A stretch of DNA of 64,000 nucleotides from Curvivirga sp965219885 (lineage in GTDB: Bacteria; Pseudomonadota; Alphaproteobacteria; UBA8366; Aestuariispiraceae), in the NCBI RefSeq assembly GCF_965219885.1, contig NZ_CBDCOT010000008.1, positions 62,001 to 126,000 on the forward strand, in the 5' to 3' direction. The notes below the pieces were generated by a model that ran no database searches, was not told the DNA's origin, and saw only the letters and a list, made by a program, of their open reading frames with translations. Both the position numbers and the translations under genes were made by a program. Positions 8,743 through 19,500 of this stretch are shown piece after piece (position 1 is the first letter of the stretch; each line of letters starts with the position of its first letter).

Positions 8743-9521
8743 TGCATATTACGATTTTAGGTTCAGGATCATCAAGTGGCGTGCCGGCCATCGGGCTCGG
8801 TTGGGGAGATTGTGATCCAAATGAACCTAAAAATCGTCGTCGTCGATCTGGTTTATTGTTGGAAACCTTTGATAAAACAGTTCTTTTTGATACTGGCCCA
8901 GATTTGCGTGCACAATTGATTGATGCCAATGTTAATAGACTAGATGCGGTCTTTTATACACATGCACATGCTGATCACGCGCATGGTATTGATGAGCTTC
9001 GCTGGATTTGCCAATCGATGAATGCGCCGTTAGATGTTTATGGCACCCAAGAGACCATGAATGATTTGGATAATCGATTTGGCTATTGTTTCACAGAAAT
9101 GGGAACGACCGCTCATAATTACTATTATAAGCCAGTCTTAAAGCCTCAAATCATTTCTGATGAATATCCTTCATTTAAATTTGGTGATCATTTGGTTCAA
9201 CCATTTGAACAAGATCATGGTTTCTCTAAATCAGTTGGTTATCGTATTGATAATTTTGCGTATTCGACAGATGTCGTTGAGCTCGATGAACGCGCGTTTA
9301 AGATACTTGAAGGTATTGATACCTGGGTGTTAGGCTGTTTGCAGCCAAAGCCACATCAAACGCATATACATCTTGATAAAGCAATTAAATGGGTTGAGCG
9401 TGTAAAGCCACGTTTAACGGTCTTAACTCATATGAACACCAAGATGGATTATAGAACTGTTCAAAAACAATTACCTGATCACATTCAAATCGGATATGAT
9501 GGCCTGACTATTAACATATAG
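8742..9521 (+). CDS. MBL-fold metallo-hydrolase, PhnP-like
   Basis: A metallo-beta-lactamase fold hydrolase of about 259 residues, related to phosphoribosyl cyclic phosphodiesterase PhnP. The dinuclear metal site motif HAHADHAHG is near residue 73, with further ligands in FAYSTDVVEL and VLTHMNTKMD. It starts LGSGSSSGVPAIG, typical of the PhnP-like group that accompanies tatD in alphaproteobacteria. The ATG at 8742 overlaps the TatD stop by one base; a TTG at 8739 is in frame but unnecessary. With no phosphonate genes nearby its substrate is unknown, and a general nucleotide cyclic phosphodiesterase role is inference. Confidence 0.85.
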   Translation: MHITILGSGSSSGVPAIGLGWGDCDPNEPKNRRRRSGLLLETFDKTVLFDTGPDLRAQLIDANVNRLDAVFYTHAHADHAHGIDELRWICQSMNAPLDVYGTQETMNDLDNRFGYCFTEMGTTAHNYYYKPVLKPQIISDEYPSFKFGDHLVQPFEQDHGFSKSVGYRIDNFAYSTDVVELDERAFKILEGIDTWVLGCLQPKPHQTHIHLDKAIKWVERVKPRLTVLTHMNTKMDYRTVQKQLPDHIQIGYDGLTINI

Positions 9522-9536
9522 ATTAGGCTGCAAAAT

Positions 9537-9878
9537 ATGATAGATGCGCATATTGAAGATATTGTGCCAGTATTCCATGTATCAGATATGGAAAAGTCTC
9601 TGGACTTTTTTAAGGACACATTAAAGTTTCAATCGGGCTTCGTTGCTGAGGATTATAGCTTTGCTATTATAAAACTTTCACAAACAGCGATCCATCTTGT
9701 CCGAGTTTCCAAAGATCAGAAGATTAACCCAGCCGTGTCATACATCTGGTGTAAAGAGATTGAACAACTGGCTGAGAAACTTGATCAACAAGTGTCAGTA
9801 ACACCATACCAAATGAAAGAGTTCAAAATTACGGATCCAGATGGAAACTACCTAATCTTTGGTGAAAACAGCGAATAG
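9537..9878 (+). CDS. VOC superfamily (glyoxalase/bleomycin resistance-like) protein
   Basis: A single-domain vicinal-oxygen-chelate fold protein of 113 residues. It begins VPVFHVSDMEKSLDFFKDTLKF, trimmed here to the typical VSDMEKSLDFF start of a VOC beta-alpha-beta unit. It ends with ITDPDGNYLIFGE, the usual metal-ligand Glu strand. An AIHLVR strand supplies a second potential ligand. Substrate cannot be predicted. It follows the MBL gene by 15 bases and precedes a strong AT hairpin, so it is probably the last gene of the tatD unit. Confidence 0.8.
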   Translation: MIDAHIEDIVPVFHVSDMEKSLDFFKDTLKFQSGFVAEDYSFAIIKLSQTAIHLVRVSKDQKINPAVSYIWCKEIEQLAEKLDQQVSVTPYQMKEFKITDPDGNYLIFGENSE

Positions 9879-9880
9879 GT

Positions 9881-9907
9881 ATTTATATTATTTTCCATAA
9901 TATAAAT
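9881..9907 (+). terminator. Perfect 11-bp AT-only hairpin after the VOC gene
   Basis: ATTTATATTAT and ATAATATAAAT are perfect reverse complements around a TTTCC loop and begin two bases after the VOC stop codon. It contains no G-C pair in the stem and lacks a T-tract, so it may act as a transcript-end stabiliser rather than a classical intrinsic terminator. Confidence 0.45.
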
Positions 9908-10112
9908 TAGACGAAATAGAGTTGAGGATGTGTAATTTTGAGCAAAATACTCTTTTGATTCAGATCATTGTCTAATACATAAGGTTTTACATATACATAC
10001 GCGAGAAAACAATCAGGTGTATTTTTGCAAGATATGTATTTTTGGAAACTGAAAGTAATAAAACTTGGTACTGCTGTATTCTGCGAATTTATTGATATGA
10101 TTGGGAGATCTT

Positions 10113-10232
10113 ATGAAGCGCTTATTCATAAAAAAAATGTTGTCTACAAATAAGTGTGTGTTAATCGTTGTTATAGTGAGTTGGTGTTTTATGACAATCA
10201 CTTCACAATTGATTGACCTGAATATCTCCTGA
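10113..10232 (+). CDS. Possible 39-residue single-pass membrane peptide
   Basis: ATG at 10113 is preceded at 7 bases by GGGAG, a good ribosome site, and runs to TGA at 10230-10232. The peptide begins with a basic MKRLFIKK stretch. A hydrophobic run follows at about residues 15-33 (CVLIVVIVSWCFMTI), then a short polar tail ending DLNIS. This is the positive-inside layout of a small inner-membrane protein. The spacing of 635 bases to the nearest plus-strand gene suggests its own promoter, but none is clear. No family is recognised, and a chance frame in AT-rich DNA cannot be excluded. Confidence 0.4.
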   Translation: MKRLFIKKMLSTNKCVLIVVIVSWCFMTITSQLIDLNIS

Positions 10233-10463
10233 ATACTTTGATTATCTCATATGCAGTCCTGCGTATATCAATTTTTGAAATGTATTTTTCACAGATACCA
10301 TAAACTTTCACACCTTCGGTGTTTTAAAAAATCAATAAAAATTTAAATTTATTTATATTAAGCTAGCCTTTAGATAATCTGGGATTACGCTTAGAAAATA
10401 CGTGTATTATTAAAAAAATTAATTTTATACATGTTTTTCAAGTTGATTGTTTTTCCAAATCAA

Positions 10464-10491
10464 GAGAGCAGCCAAATTATTGGCCGCCCTC
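10464..10491 (-). terminator. Terminator-like hairpin downstream of the RTX gene
   Basis: GAGAGCAGCCAA and TTGGCCGCCCTC pair over 12 positions (two G-T wobbles when read on the minus strand) around an ATTA loop. It lies 11 bases past the RTX stop codon, read on the minus strand, and is followed by TTGATTTGG. It is the only GC-rich stem in the gap and is well placed to end the RTX transcript. Confidence 0.65.
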
Positions 10492-10501
10492 GTTTCAATG
10501 A

Positions 10502-13500
10502 TTAACTCCAATTCGCCGCAATCACAGTTTGTGCATCATCATGATCTGCATTTGACATAACTGTATCATTGGTAACTTCGTCCACAGAGAAGCTAGACAT
10601 CGCATCGACCAAAGCCTGAACGTTTGAGGCGTTCAAGGTAGAGCCATCAGCAACCTCAAACTGATCAATCGATTGATAGTTCACACTACTTGTATCATAC
10701 CAATCACTGATCGTGACCTGATCATCTGTGCCAAGTAATTGAGCCACAAGATCATCCCCTTCCTGACGGAACCAGATATCGCCCTCATCAACACCGGAAC
10801 CAAAAACAATCTTGTCTGTAGAACTTGCTGCATTGCTATCTGAATTATTAATCACATCTTGATCATCGCCGATATAGAATGAATAGGTATCACTCCCTAA
10901 TCCGCCATTAAGAATATCTGCTCCCGCACCACCTATTAGTATATCATCTCCTTCAAAAGTCGAAATATGATTAGCATTAGCCCCACCCTTTAGGTAATCA
11001 TTGCCATGTGTACCTTCCATATTTGGCTCAGACCAATATCCAAAGATATTTTTACCCTCAATCGCATACAAGCTTCGATCACCACCTCGGCTAGCGATAA
11101 GTAAATCATTCAATCCGTCGAAATTCATATCAGCGATCTCGACTTCCAAACCAATTTGATTACCACTGCCACTATCCGGTGCAATCAAAACAGCTTGGTC
11201 AGAAGAAGCTTGGCTAACATCTAATGTCCCATTCCAACCATGGGCCTGCCCTCTAACGATCCATACAGCGCCATCACCACCAGCATATGAAGAAACGCCT
11301 ATAGCAATATCGGCAACTCCATCATAATCCAGATCACCAATCGACATGCTGGTCACATTCCCGCCTAAGCCGGTAACCGTTAATTTCTGATCATTGCTCA
11401 ATGCATCAAAATCAACACTGCCGGTTTCTGTGTTACCGCCAAAGTAAATATATGCCTTATCTTCATAAAGATTATGCAATGCCAGGTCATTAGAACCATC
11501 TCCATTAATGTCTGCATGCCCGCTTGCCATTTTAAGATCAATCAAACGACCATCTGTCACATTACTTAAGATGAAACCACCATCTGCACTGTCTAAATTA
11601 CTTGTAAATGAACCATTTGCATTACCGTAATTGATCTTAATGCCATTCATCATGACCATTTGACCATCATTGGCACCACCACCTGTCACCAGTACATCGT
11701 CATAACCGTCATTATTCAAATCTAAGGCGCCAATCGCATATGCTCCCATACTCTTACTTGACTGTCCTACACCTGCCAAATTGGTATAGGCGACTACAGA
11801 AGGAGAAGACGACAATCCACTTCCTGTCCCGAACCAAGCCCCAAGAGTGGTCTTGGTTGGACTGAAACTGCCATAATTACTTGCAGTTCCACCAGAAAAC
11901 AGATCCATAAACCCATCCCCATTATAATCTGCATAAATCAAAGAAGTTGGACCACCTTGATTAATTTGACCAGTAGTGGCATGTGCCAGCGTTTGTTGCA
12001 CAGATGAGTTTTCAAAAGTTGTCAGACTTTCAATATCAATTCTGTTCAAATAAGAAGAGTGTCCAATGGTTACATCAGCTTGACCGTCGCCATTGGTATC
12101 GGCAACAGCAAATTTAAGCGAATCCCCGTTTGGTGTGCCAATGGCGGATGCAATTAAATCGTGATCCGATGCATCAAGGTTCAACGGACCAGAATTACTT
12201 CCATAAAAACTACCAGCTTGCCCATATAAAACTTTCACAAATGATTCATTGCTGGAATTATATCCATCAACATCACGATCATTCATAATTAAATCTGTCT
12301 GACCATCGCCATTCACGTCACCAAATCCAAAATGGCGGTAATTTGTGTTATGTTGAATATCAACATTCGTGGCGATTTTTATTGCATCTTCCTCAAAGTC
12401 AAACGTTTCGATTGTTGGTTGATTAGTGATGACAACAACCGCTTCAGAAGAAAAACCATGCTCATCTGTGGCGCGAAACCTAAAGCTGTCATCTCCGTTA
12501 TATCCAGAAGCAGCTTTATAACTATAAGTGCCATCAGAATTGATTGTAACCACGCCACCATTCTCCGATGTAAAACTAACGCCAGTTGCAACAAGATTTC
12601 CTGAGTTATTCAACCCGTTAAATGAGAAGTTGTCATTTTCAATATCGATGGCAGATAATTTAGATGAAACCAAGTCACGTGATTTGGCGGATATTCTAGA
12701 ATCTATAGCTATCACACCATTATTTTGGCCATTTAGGAATAAACTGCGATCATCAAAGTTTACCTGTTCCACATTTTTCAATTTGTCAAATCCAGCATTT
12801 CCGTCGGACATATTTCTATCTGAAAATGTAGTATTTGCATCAGATTCAAAAGTGATGACAAAATCTTTTAATTGCCCGTGTATAACCGCAATATCAAATC
12901 CTTCGCCGCCATCTATACTATCATCACCTGCACCCCCTTCAAGTTTGTTATCCTGATCATTACCTTTCAGGCTATCGCTAAAGCCAGATCCAATAATATT
13001 CTCTATATCCGTTAAGATATCACCTTCAGCATGACCACCTGCATTCTGACTATTATCTGTCAGATCAACTGTTACGGCTGCTGTGGAGCTTGCATAACTG
13101 GCTGTATCATTCCCTTCTCCACCAAGAAGAGTATCTCCTCCAGAACGACCATCCAGCACATCATCATCTGCCCCGCCTTCGAGACGGTTCGCAGCAGTTG
13201 TTCCAGATAAAGTATCGGCAAAAGCAGAGCCTGTAACATGTTCAATGGAGATTAATTGATCCCCTTCTGCATCACCGGCTGACGCTGTACCTGCAGAAAG
13301 ATCAATTGTCACACCTTCAGTAGACGCACTGTAATCAGCAGTATCTTCACCTAATCCCCCATCAAGAGTATCAGCACCAGCACCACCTATCAGTAAATCA
13401 TCCCCTGAATGACCTATAAGAATATCTGAATCTGCTTCACCTTGCAGTACATCATTGCCAAGGCCGCTAATTGGTGTTTGATCAATAACATCGAAATACT

Positions 13501-16500
13501 CAATCTCTGCGACTCTTACTCCATTTCCAGCGGTCTTTATAATCACCCTATGATATTTATATGTTGCCGTTGACGTATCAATATCAACATAAGCGCTTTC
13601 AGCTATTCGAGCACCATCATAGTCTATAATAGACTTAGAGCCTAAAACCACGGAATCAGACCAATCCGCTGAATGGGATCCTTCAACGGTGAAAGTAATC
13701 TCACCAGAACCAGCTAATCCATCATAGCCTGTGTTGCTTGGGCGCCATATTCTGACTTTCTTGATAGCAATATCCTTACCCCAGGAATGACCGATAAACT
13801 CATTATTCCCAACATTTACTAACGCTGCTTCATCCCCAGTTTCATCGTAATTTTTATTGGAAATAAACGATAACTCAGCTGTTGAACTTGATAGAGTTGC
13901 AGCATTACTTAGATCAATAGCAACATCTAAATCTGAACTGTTTTGTATAATGTCAACATTATTGAAATCATTCTCATTACCACTACTATCTTTCCCTAAA
14001 TCTGAAACATCGGAAAAGTTTAAACGATATCCTGTAGCACCATGACTACCTTGATAATCTTGGGCAGTCCAATTCCCCTCCACATTGGTACCAAATGAAC
14101 TTGCGTCAAGTACTAGACCATCCACGAATTCAATATTTGCCATTGAACCATCAAAGTGATATTGACCCCCATTAAAATTGCGATGGCCAAAACTACTTGA
14201 GTTAAGCGTATTCACATTCGCCCATTGTCCACCTGCAACCAAATGGGTGCCACGGCCATCTTGAGCAAATTTCGTTACTTTTTCTCCATTCACATATATA
14301 TTTAATAGTTCATCATTTGATACACCGTTTCGTGTATCAGAGCTTACAACAAGATGATACCAATCGGATGTACTTGTAAAAGCATCTTCACTATTTACAA
14401 TAGTATAACCTGCCATATCGATCTTTAGAGTGTTGTCGGGTTTAAAATAGATATTGTCTGTATTGCTATTCGTTGAGTCCCCATTATGCCATAACCACTG
14501 GACTCCTCCCACACTATCGCGCTTAATCCACATCGATAAGGTCCAAGCTTGCCTGTTACCAGAAACTGAAGGGGTTCTTGTCATATGACTGGAACTACCA
14601 TTGAATGAGGAGCTCTCATTATTCCCGGGCCCATTTGTGGTTTCAATAGAAGAGACATCCACATCCATAACAGCTTCGCTTACAACCCCATGTTCATCAG
14701 TCACCTGATAGGTAAAACTATCACTGCCTTCGTATCCAGTTGCAGCTGTATAGCTATAACTACCATCTGCATTGATCGTGACAGAACCACCATTAGACGT
14801 ATTAAAGCTTGTGCCTGCCGTAACAGCTACACCTGTCCCGTCAACACCCGCAAAACTAATGGTGTCCCCATCAATATCATATCCATGAAGCTGCCAGCTC
14901 GCTGTGTCTCCTGACTTAACTACAACCTTACCACCAGCCGCAATCGCTGCATTGTTACTGCCATCAAACTTGATAACAGTCCCATCGCCAAAATGAGCCT
15001 CTTCAACACCAACTAACGTATCCGTGCCATCATCGCCTGAGAGACCAGATTCTACATCTTCAATGGTCACCGTCCCATCAGAACTATCAACACTGATCTG
15101 ATACCCGGCGACATCCCCACTATAATGGGCAATATCATGCCCCGCTCCACCATCAAGCTCATCATTACCAGAGCCACCTGTGAGGACATCGTCACCTGCA
15201 TTCCCTCCGAGGATATTGGCAACATCATCCCCTGTCAGCGTATCTGACTGATCACTACCAGTTACATTCTCAATACTGATTAATGTATCACCTGCAGCAT
15301 CCCCACCTGATACTGTAGCTGTAGAAAGATCAACAGTAACACCTTCACTGGAAGTACTATAATCAGCAGTATCTTCACCTGTACCGCCATCAAGGATATC
15401 TGATCCAGCCCCACCGATAAGGCTGTCGTCGCCAGCTCCACCTTCAAGCTTGTTATCCTGATCATTACCTTTCAGGCTATCGCTAAAGCCAGATCCAATA
15501 ATATTCTCTATATCCGTTAAGATATCACCTTCAGCATGACCACCTGCATTCTGACTATTATCTGTCAGATCAACTGTTACGGCTGCTGTGGAGCTTGCAT
15601 AACTGGCTGTATCATTCCCTTCTCCACCAAGAAGAGTATCTCCTCCAGAACGACCATCCAGCACATCATCACCTGCCCCGCCTTCGAGACGGTTCGCAGC
15701 AGTTGTTCCAGATAAAGTATCGGCAAAAGCAGAGCCTGTAACATGTTCAATGGAGATTAATTGATCCCCTTCTGCATCACCGCCTGACGCTGTACCTGCA
15801 GAAAGATCAATCGTCACACCTTCAGTAGACGCACTGTAATCAGCCGTATCCTCTCCCAAGCCACCATCAAGAATATCAGCACCAGCACCACCTATCAGTA
15901 AATCATCCCCTGAATAACCCTTCAGTTTATCTGCCCCGAAATCTCCTAAAAGAATGTCATTACCAGAACTACCGTCATGATCATAAGATGCTTTAAATAC
16001 ACGTTTTCCACTATCATTATGATGTGTAACAACCCCAGTAGTGGTAAAATGATTATCATTACCACTTACGTCATAGCCCAAATTGTTATTATCATTAAAT
16101 TTTAGTGCAAACCCATTACTTCCATAGGAACTTGAAGCAGTTGGTTCGATTGCAACCCATTCTTCATCTCTGTAGGCACCTGTGATTAGGTCTCCCCTAT
16201 CTTCAAGTTTTGCTCCATCGCGATAAACAATACTGCCAATCTGGCCATTGAAAATATCTGTGTCCCTATAACGTTGCCCAATACGATACTCCCAATCCTC
16301 CCCAATAACGGCATGAGACCAGTTACCTAAAAATGTATTTCTACTTAATCCAATCTCTTCACCATTTACAAATATTCTGACAAATTTACCGTCAGTCCTA
16401 TTCGTATCATAAGCTACTGAAATATTTATCCAATCGTTTGAAGTGAAAGTTTGTTCACTTTCCGCTATGTAGTATCCAACTGGGTTGGGATAACTGGTGG

Positions 16501-19500
16501 CATAACTTGCAAAAACCAATTTATTATTACTATCAAAACCAATCCAAGCGTAATCACTCGCAGTGAAAATAAAGTCCTCTGTATCTACACTTTCACGCTT
16601 AACCCAACTTTCAATAACCCAGGAGTTCTTATCACCTTCGCTATCAAATTGGCGTGACAAATAGGATGTAGTCGTATTTGAAGATATACCATTTAGCTCC
16701 GAATAAGTTACATCTGCTTGGTTTTCATTGACGGAAGACGATGAATCTCCTGTTGAACCTGATGAGGTAGGGTCAATGGCATTATCTGAATCTGAGATGT
16801 TTTGTATGCCCCCAGAATTATCGAAATCATTCTCATTCCCGCTACTATCTTTGCCTAAGTCTGAAGCATCGGAGAAATCCAAGCGATATCCCGCGGGGCC
16901 ATAGCTGCCGTTATAATTTTGAGTGGTCCATTCTCCGTCCACATTGGCACCAAATGCACTCGCATCAAGCGCTAGACCATCAACAAATTCAATATTGGAA
17001 AAAGAGCCGTCGAAATTTAGCTGATTATCATAAATGCGGCGACCAAAATGGATCGGATTTCCTGAATTGAAATCGCCCCAAGAACCGCCTGCTGTCGGGC
17101 GCGTGCCACGCGCATCATATTCAAAATCAGTAACGAGCTCCCCATCAACATATAACTTAAACAAATCTGAATCAGCAACACCACTACGCGTATCCGAAGC
17201 AAAAACAAAATGATACCAGTCATTCGTGCTTGTGAATTTTTGTTCTGTCATAATTACAAAACTACCATTCATATCAACACGTAACGCATCATTAAATTCA
17301 AATTTAATGTTATCAGGATTGCTATCACCTGCGGCACCACTATCCATTAAATAGTGAGTGCCCCCTGTACTGTCACGTTTTACCCACATAGAGAGTGTCC
17401 AAACCTGTGGATCACCAACAACACCATTTGTATTCACTAAATAATCATCAGGGTCAGTCAAACTCAACGAAGCATCAGGTTTAGGTAAAGTTACGAAAAC
17501 ATCCATATTTGCTTCACTGACAGCCCCATGTTCATCCGTCACTTGATAGGTAAAACTATCACTGCCTTCGTATCCAGTTGCAGCTGTATAGCTATAACTA
17601 CCATCCGCATTGATCGTGACAGAACCACCATTAGAGGTGTTAAAGCTTGTGCCTGCTGCAACAGCTGCACCTGTCCCATCAACACCGGCAAAACTAATGG
17701 TGTCCCCATCAATATCATATCCATGAAGCTGCCAGCTCGCCGTGTCTCCGGCCTTAACTACAACCTTACCACCAGCCGCTATCGCTGCATTGTTACTACC
17801 ATCAAACTTGATAACAGTCCCATCTCCAAAATGAGCCTCTTCAACATCAACTAACGTATCCGTGCCATCATCGCCTGATAAGTCAGAATTAATATCTTCA
17901 ATGGTGTAACTTGTTATATTGCCATCTGCATCCGTGTTACGGGTAAATTTGTAGCCAGCTGCATCCCCACTATAAACTGCCTTATCAAGGCCAGCACCGC
18001 CAAATAAATCATCATTACCGGAACCACCTGTGAGTGTATTATTACCAGCATCCCCTTCCAGGCGGTCGCCATATTGGGAGCCTTGAAGATTTTCAATATT
18101 GGTGAATGTATCATTAAGAGAGTGTGCGCCATCCAGACCAATCTGACCTAAAAGATCAGGATTTTCACTTAAGTTGAAACTATAGCCTTCCGGACCAGAC
18201 ACACCTGTCACCAGATCAAGGCCTGAAGTCCAGTTTAGAACACCTGCCAAAGCCCCATTCGCAAATACAGCCAAAAGACCTGTATCACGGCGATAGGCAA
18301 AACTGAAACTTCCAGCCGTATCTGATTTACCAATAAAGTCATAACTTGCGGTTTCATCGCCATTGGAATCAAAAACCTTAAGACCAAATTTGTCGCTATC
18401 AGACCCTAGATAAAGACTAATATATTCTTGTCCAGATGGGGTATTCCCCGTGGCGGATTTATCTGTCAGATAGATATAACCATCCGGCATGGCATCGGTG
18501 TAGTTACCCGGATCCACAGAAAGGGTTGAGACGATCCAGCCATCAGATAGACTAGAGGTCAGGCTTTCAGAATAGATCGTGGCATTACCGCCGACAATAA
18601 CAGCTTTAGAGCCATTATCGGATAAGGTCACCTGACCTGTAGATGCGGCTGCAAATTTAACTTGTTCCAGATAATGTAAACCGCCACCACGGGAAAGGCT
18701 TACATCCACACCCCGTTCGGAATTGGCATAGCTGGCCGTATCTGTTCCGGCACCGCCATCAAGGGCATCTGCCCCAGCCAATCCTTCCAGACTATTATCC
18801 GTATCATTCCCTGTTAAACTATCATCATGGGCGGAGCCTTGAAGATTTTCAAAGTTACTCACCACATCCCCGGCAGCATCCCCACCAGAGAATTGATTAT
18901 TGCCAAGATCAACAGAAACAGCTTCGGAAGAATGTTCATAAGACAGGGTATCAATATCATCCCCCCCATCCAGAATATCAGCACCAGCACCACCTTCTAC
19001 ATGATCCTGATCGGCACCTGCTTCAATCGTGTCATTGCCAGCACCACCTGACAGGATGTCTGCACCGGCGAGACCTGTTAGCGTGTCCTCCCCTGCACCG
19101 CCTTCGAGTTTATTGGCCGTATCATCCCCGCTCAGCGTATCATCATGGTCAGATCCGATTACATTTTCAAACCCGGAGATGATATCCCCGGCAGCATCTC
19201 CTCCGGAGGTGGAATTATCGGACAAATTAATGCTGACACCTGCGCTAGAAGTCGCATAGTCTAAGGTATCATTCCCTTCTCCACCGGACAGGGTATCACC
19301 CCCTGCTCCACCTGCAAATACGTTATCTGCATCATCACCACGCAAGGTATCCGCATGAGCAGAGCCAACCAGATTTTCGATAGAGTTGAGAGTATCCCCT
19401 TCGGCATGGCCACCCGAACCAGTGCCTTCCGTCAGATCAACGGTGACAGCACTGCCAGAGGCGGAATAATCTGATGTATCAGACCCACTTCCACCATAGA

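Larger units (their letters stand above)
9879..10501. other. Intergenic region between the VOC gene and the RTX gene
   Basis: This 0.6 kb stretch is very AT-rich. It holds the hairpin after the VOC gene, a possible 39-codon gene at 10113-10232, a small ACACC-TTC-GGTGT hairpin at 10310-10322 followed by TTTAAAAAA, and the terminator-like hairpin of the RTX gene. A minus-strand frame at 10013-10201 has no ribosome site and is not called. No RNA gene or mobile-element end was recognised. Confidence 0.6.

Noticed and set aside
10013..10201. A 62-codon minus-strand frame in the gap before the RTX gene
   Set aside because: It has no ribosome site and low-complexity composition; the plus-strand 39-codon frame in the same place is better supported.
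12528..12956. A 142-codon plus-strand frame
   Set aside because: It is the complement of the repetitive RTX gene; Ser/Pro-rich composition results from Gly/Asp codons on the other strand.
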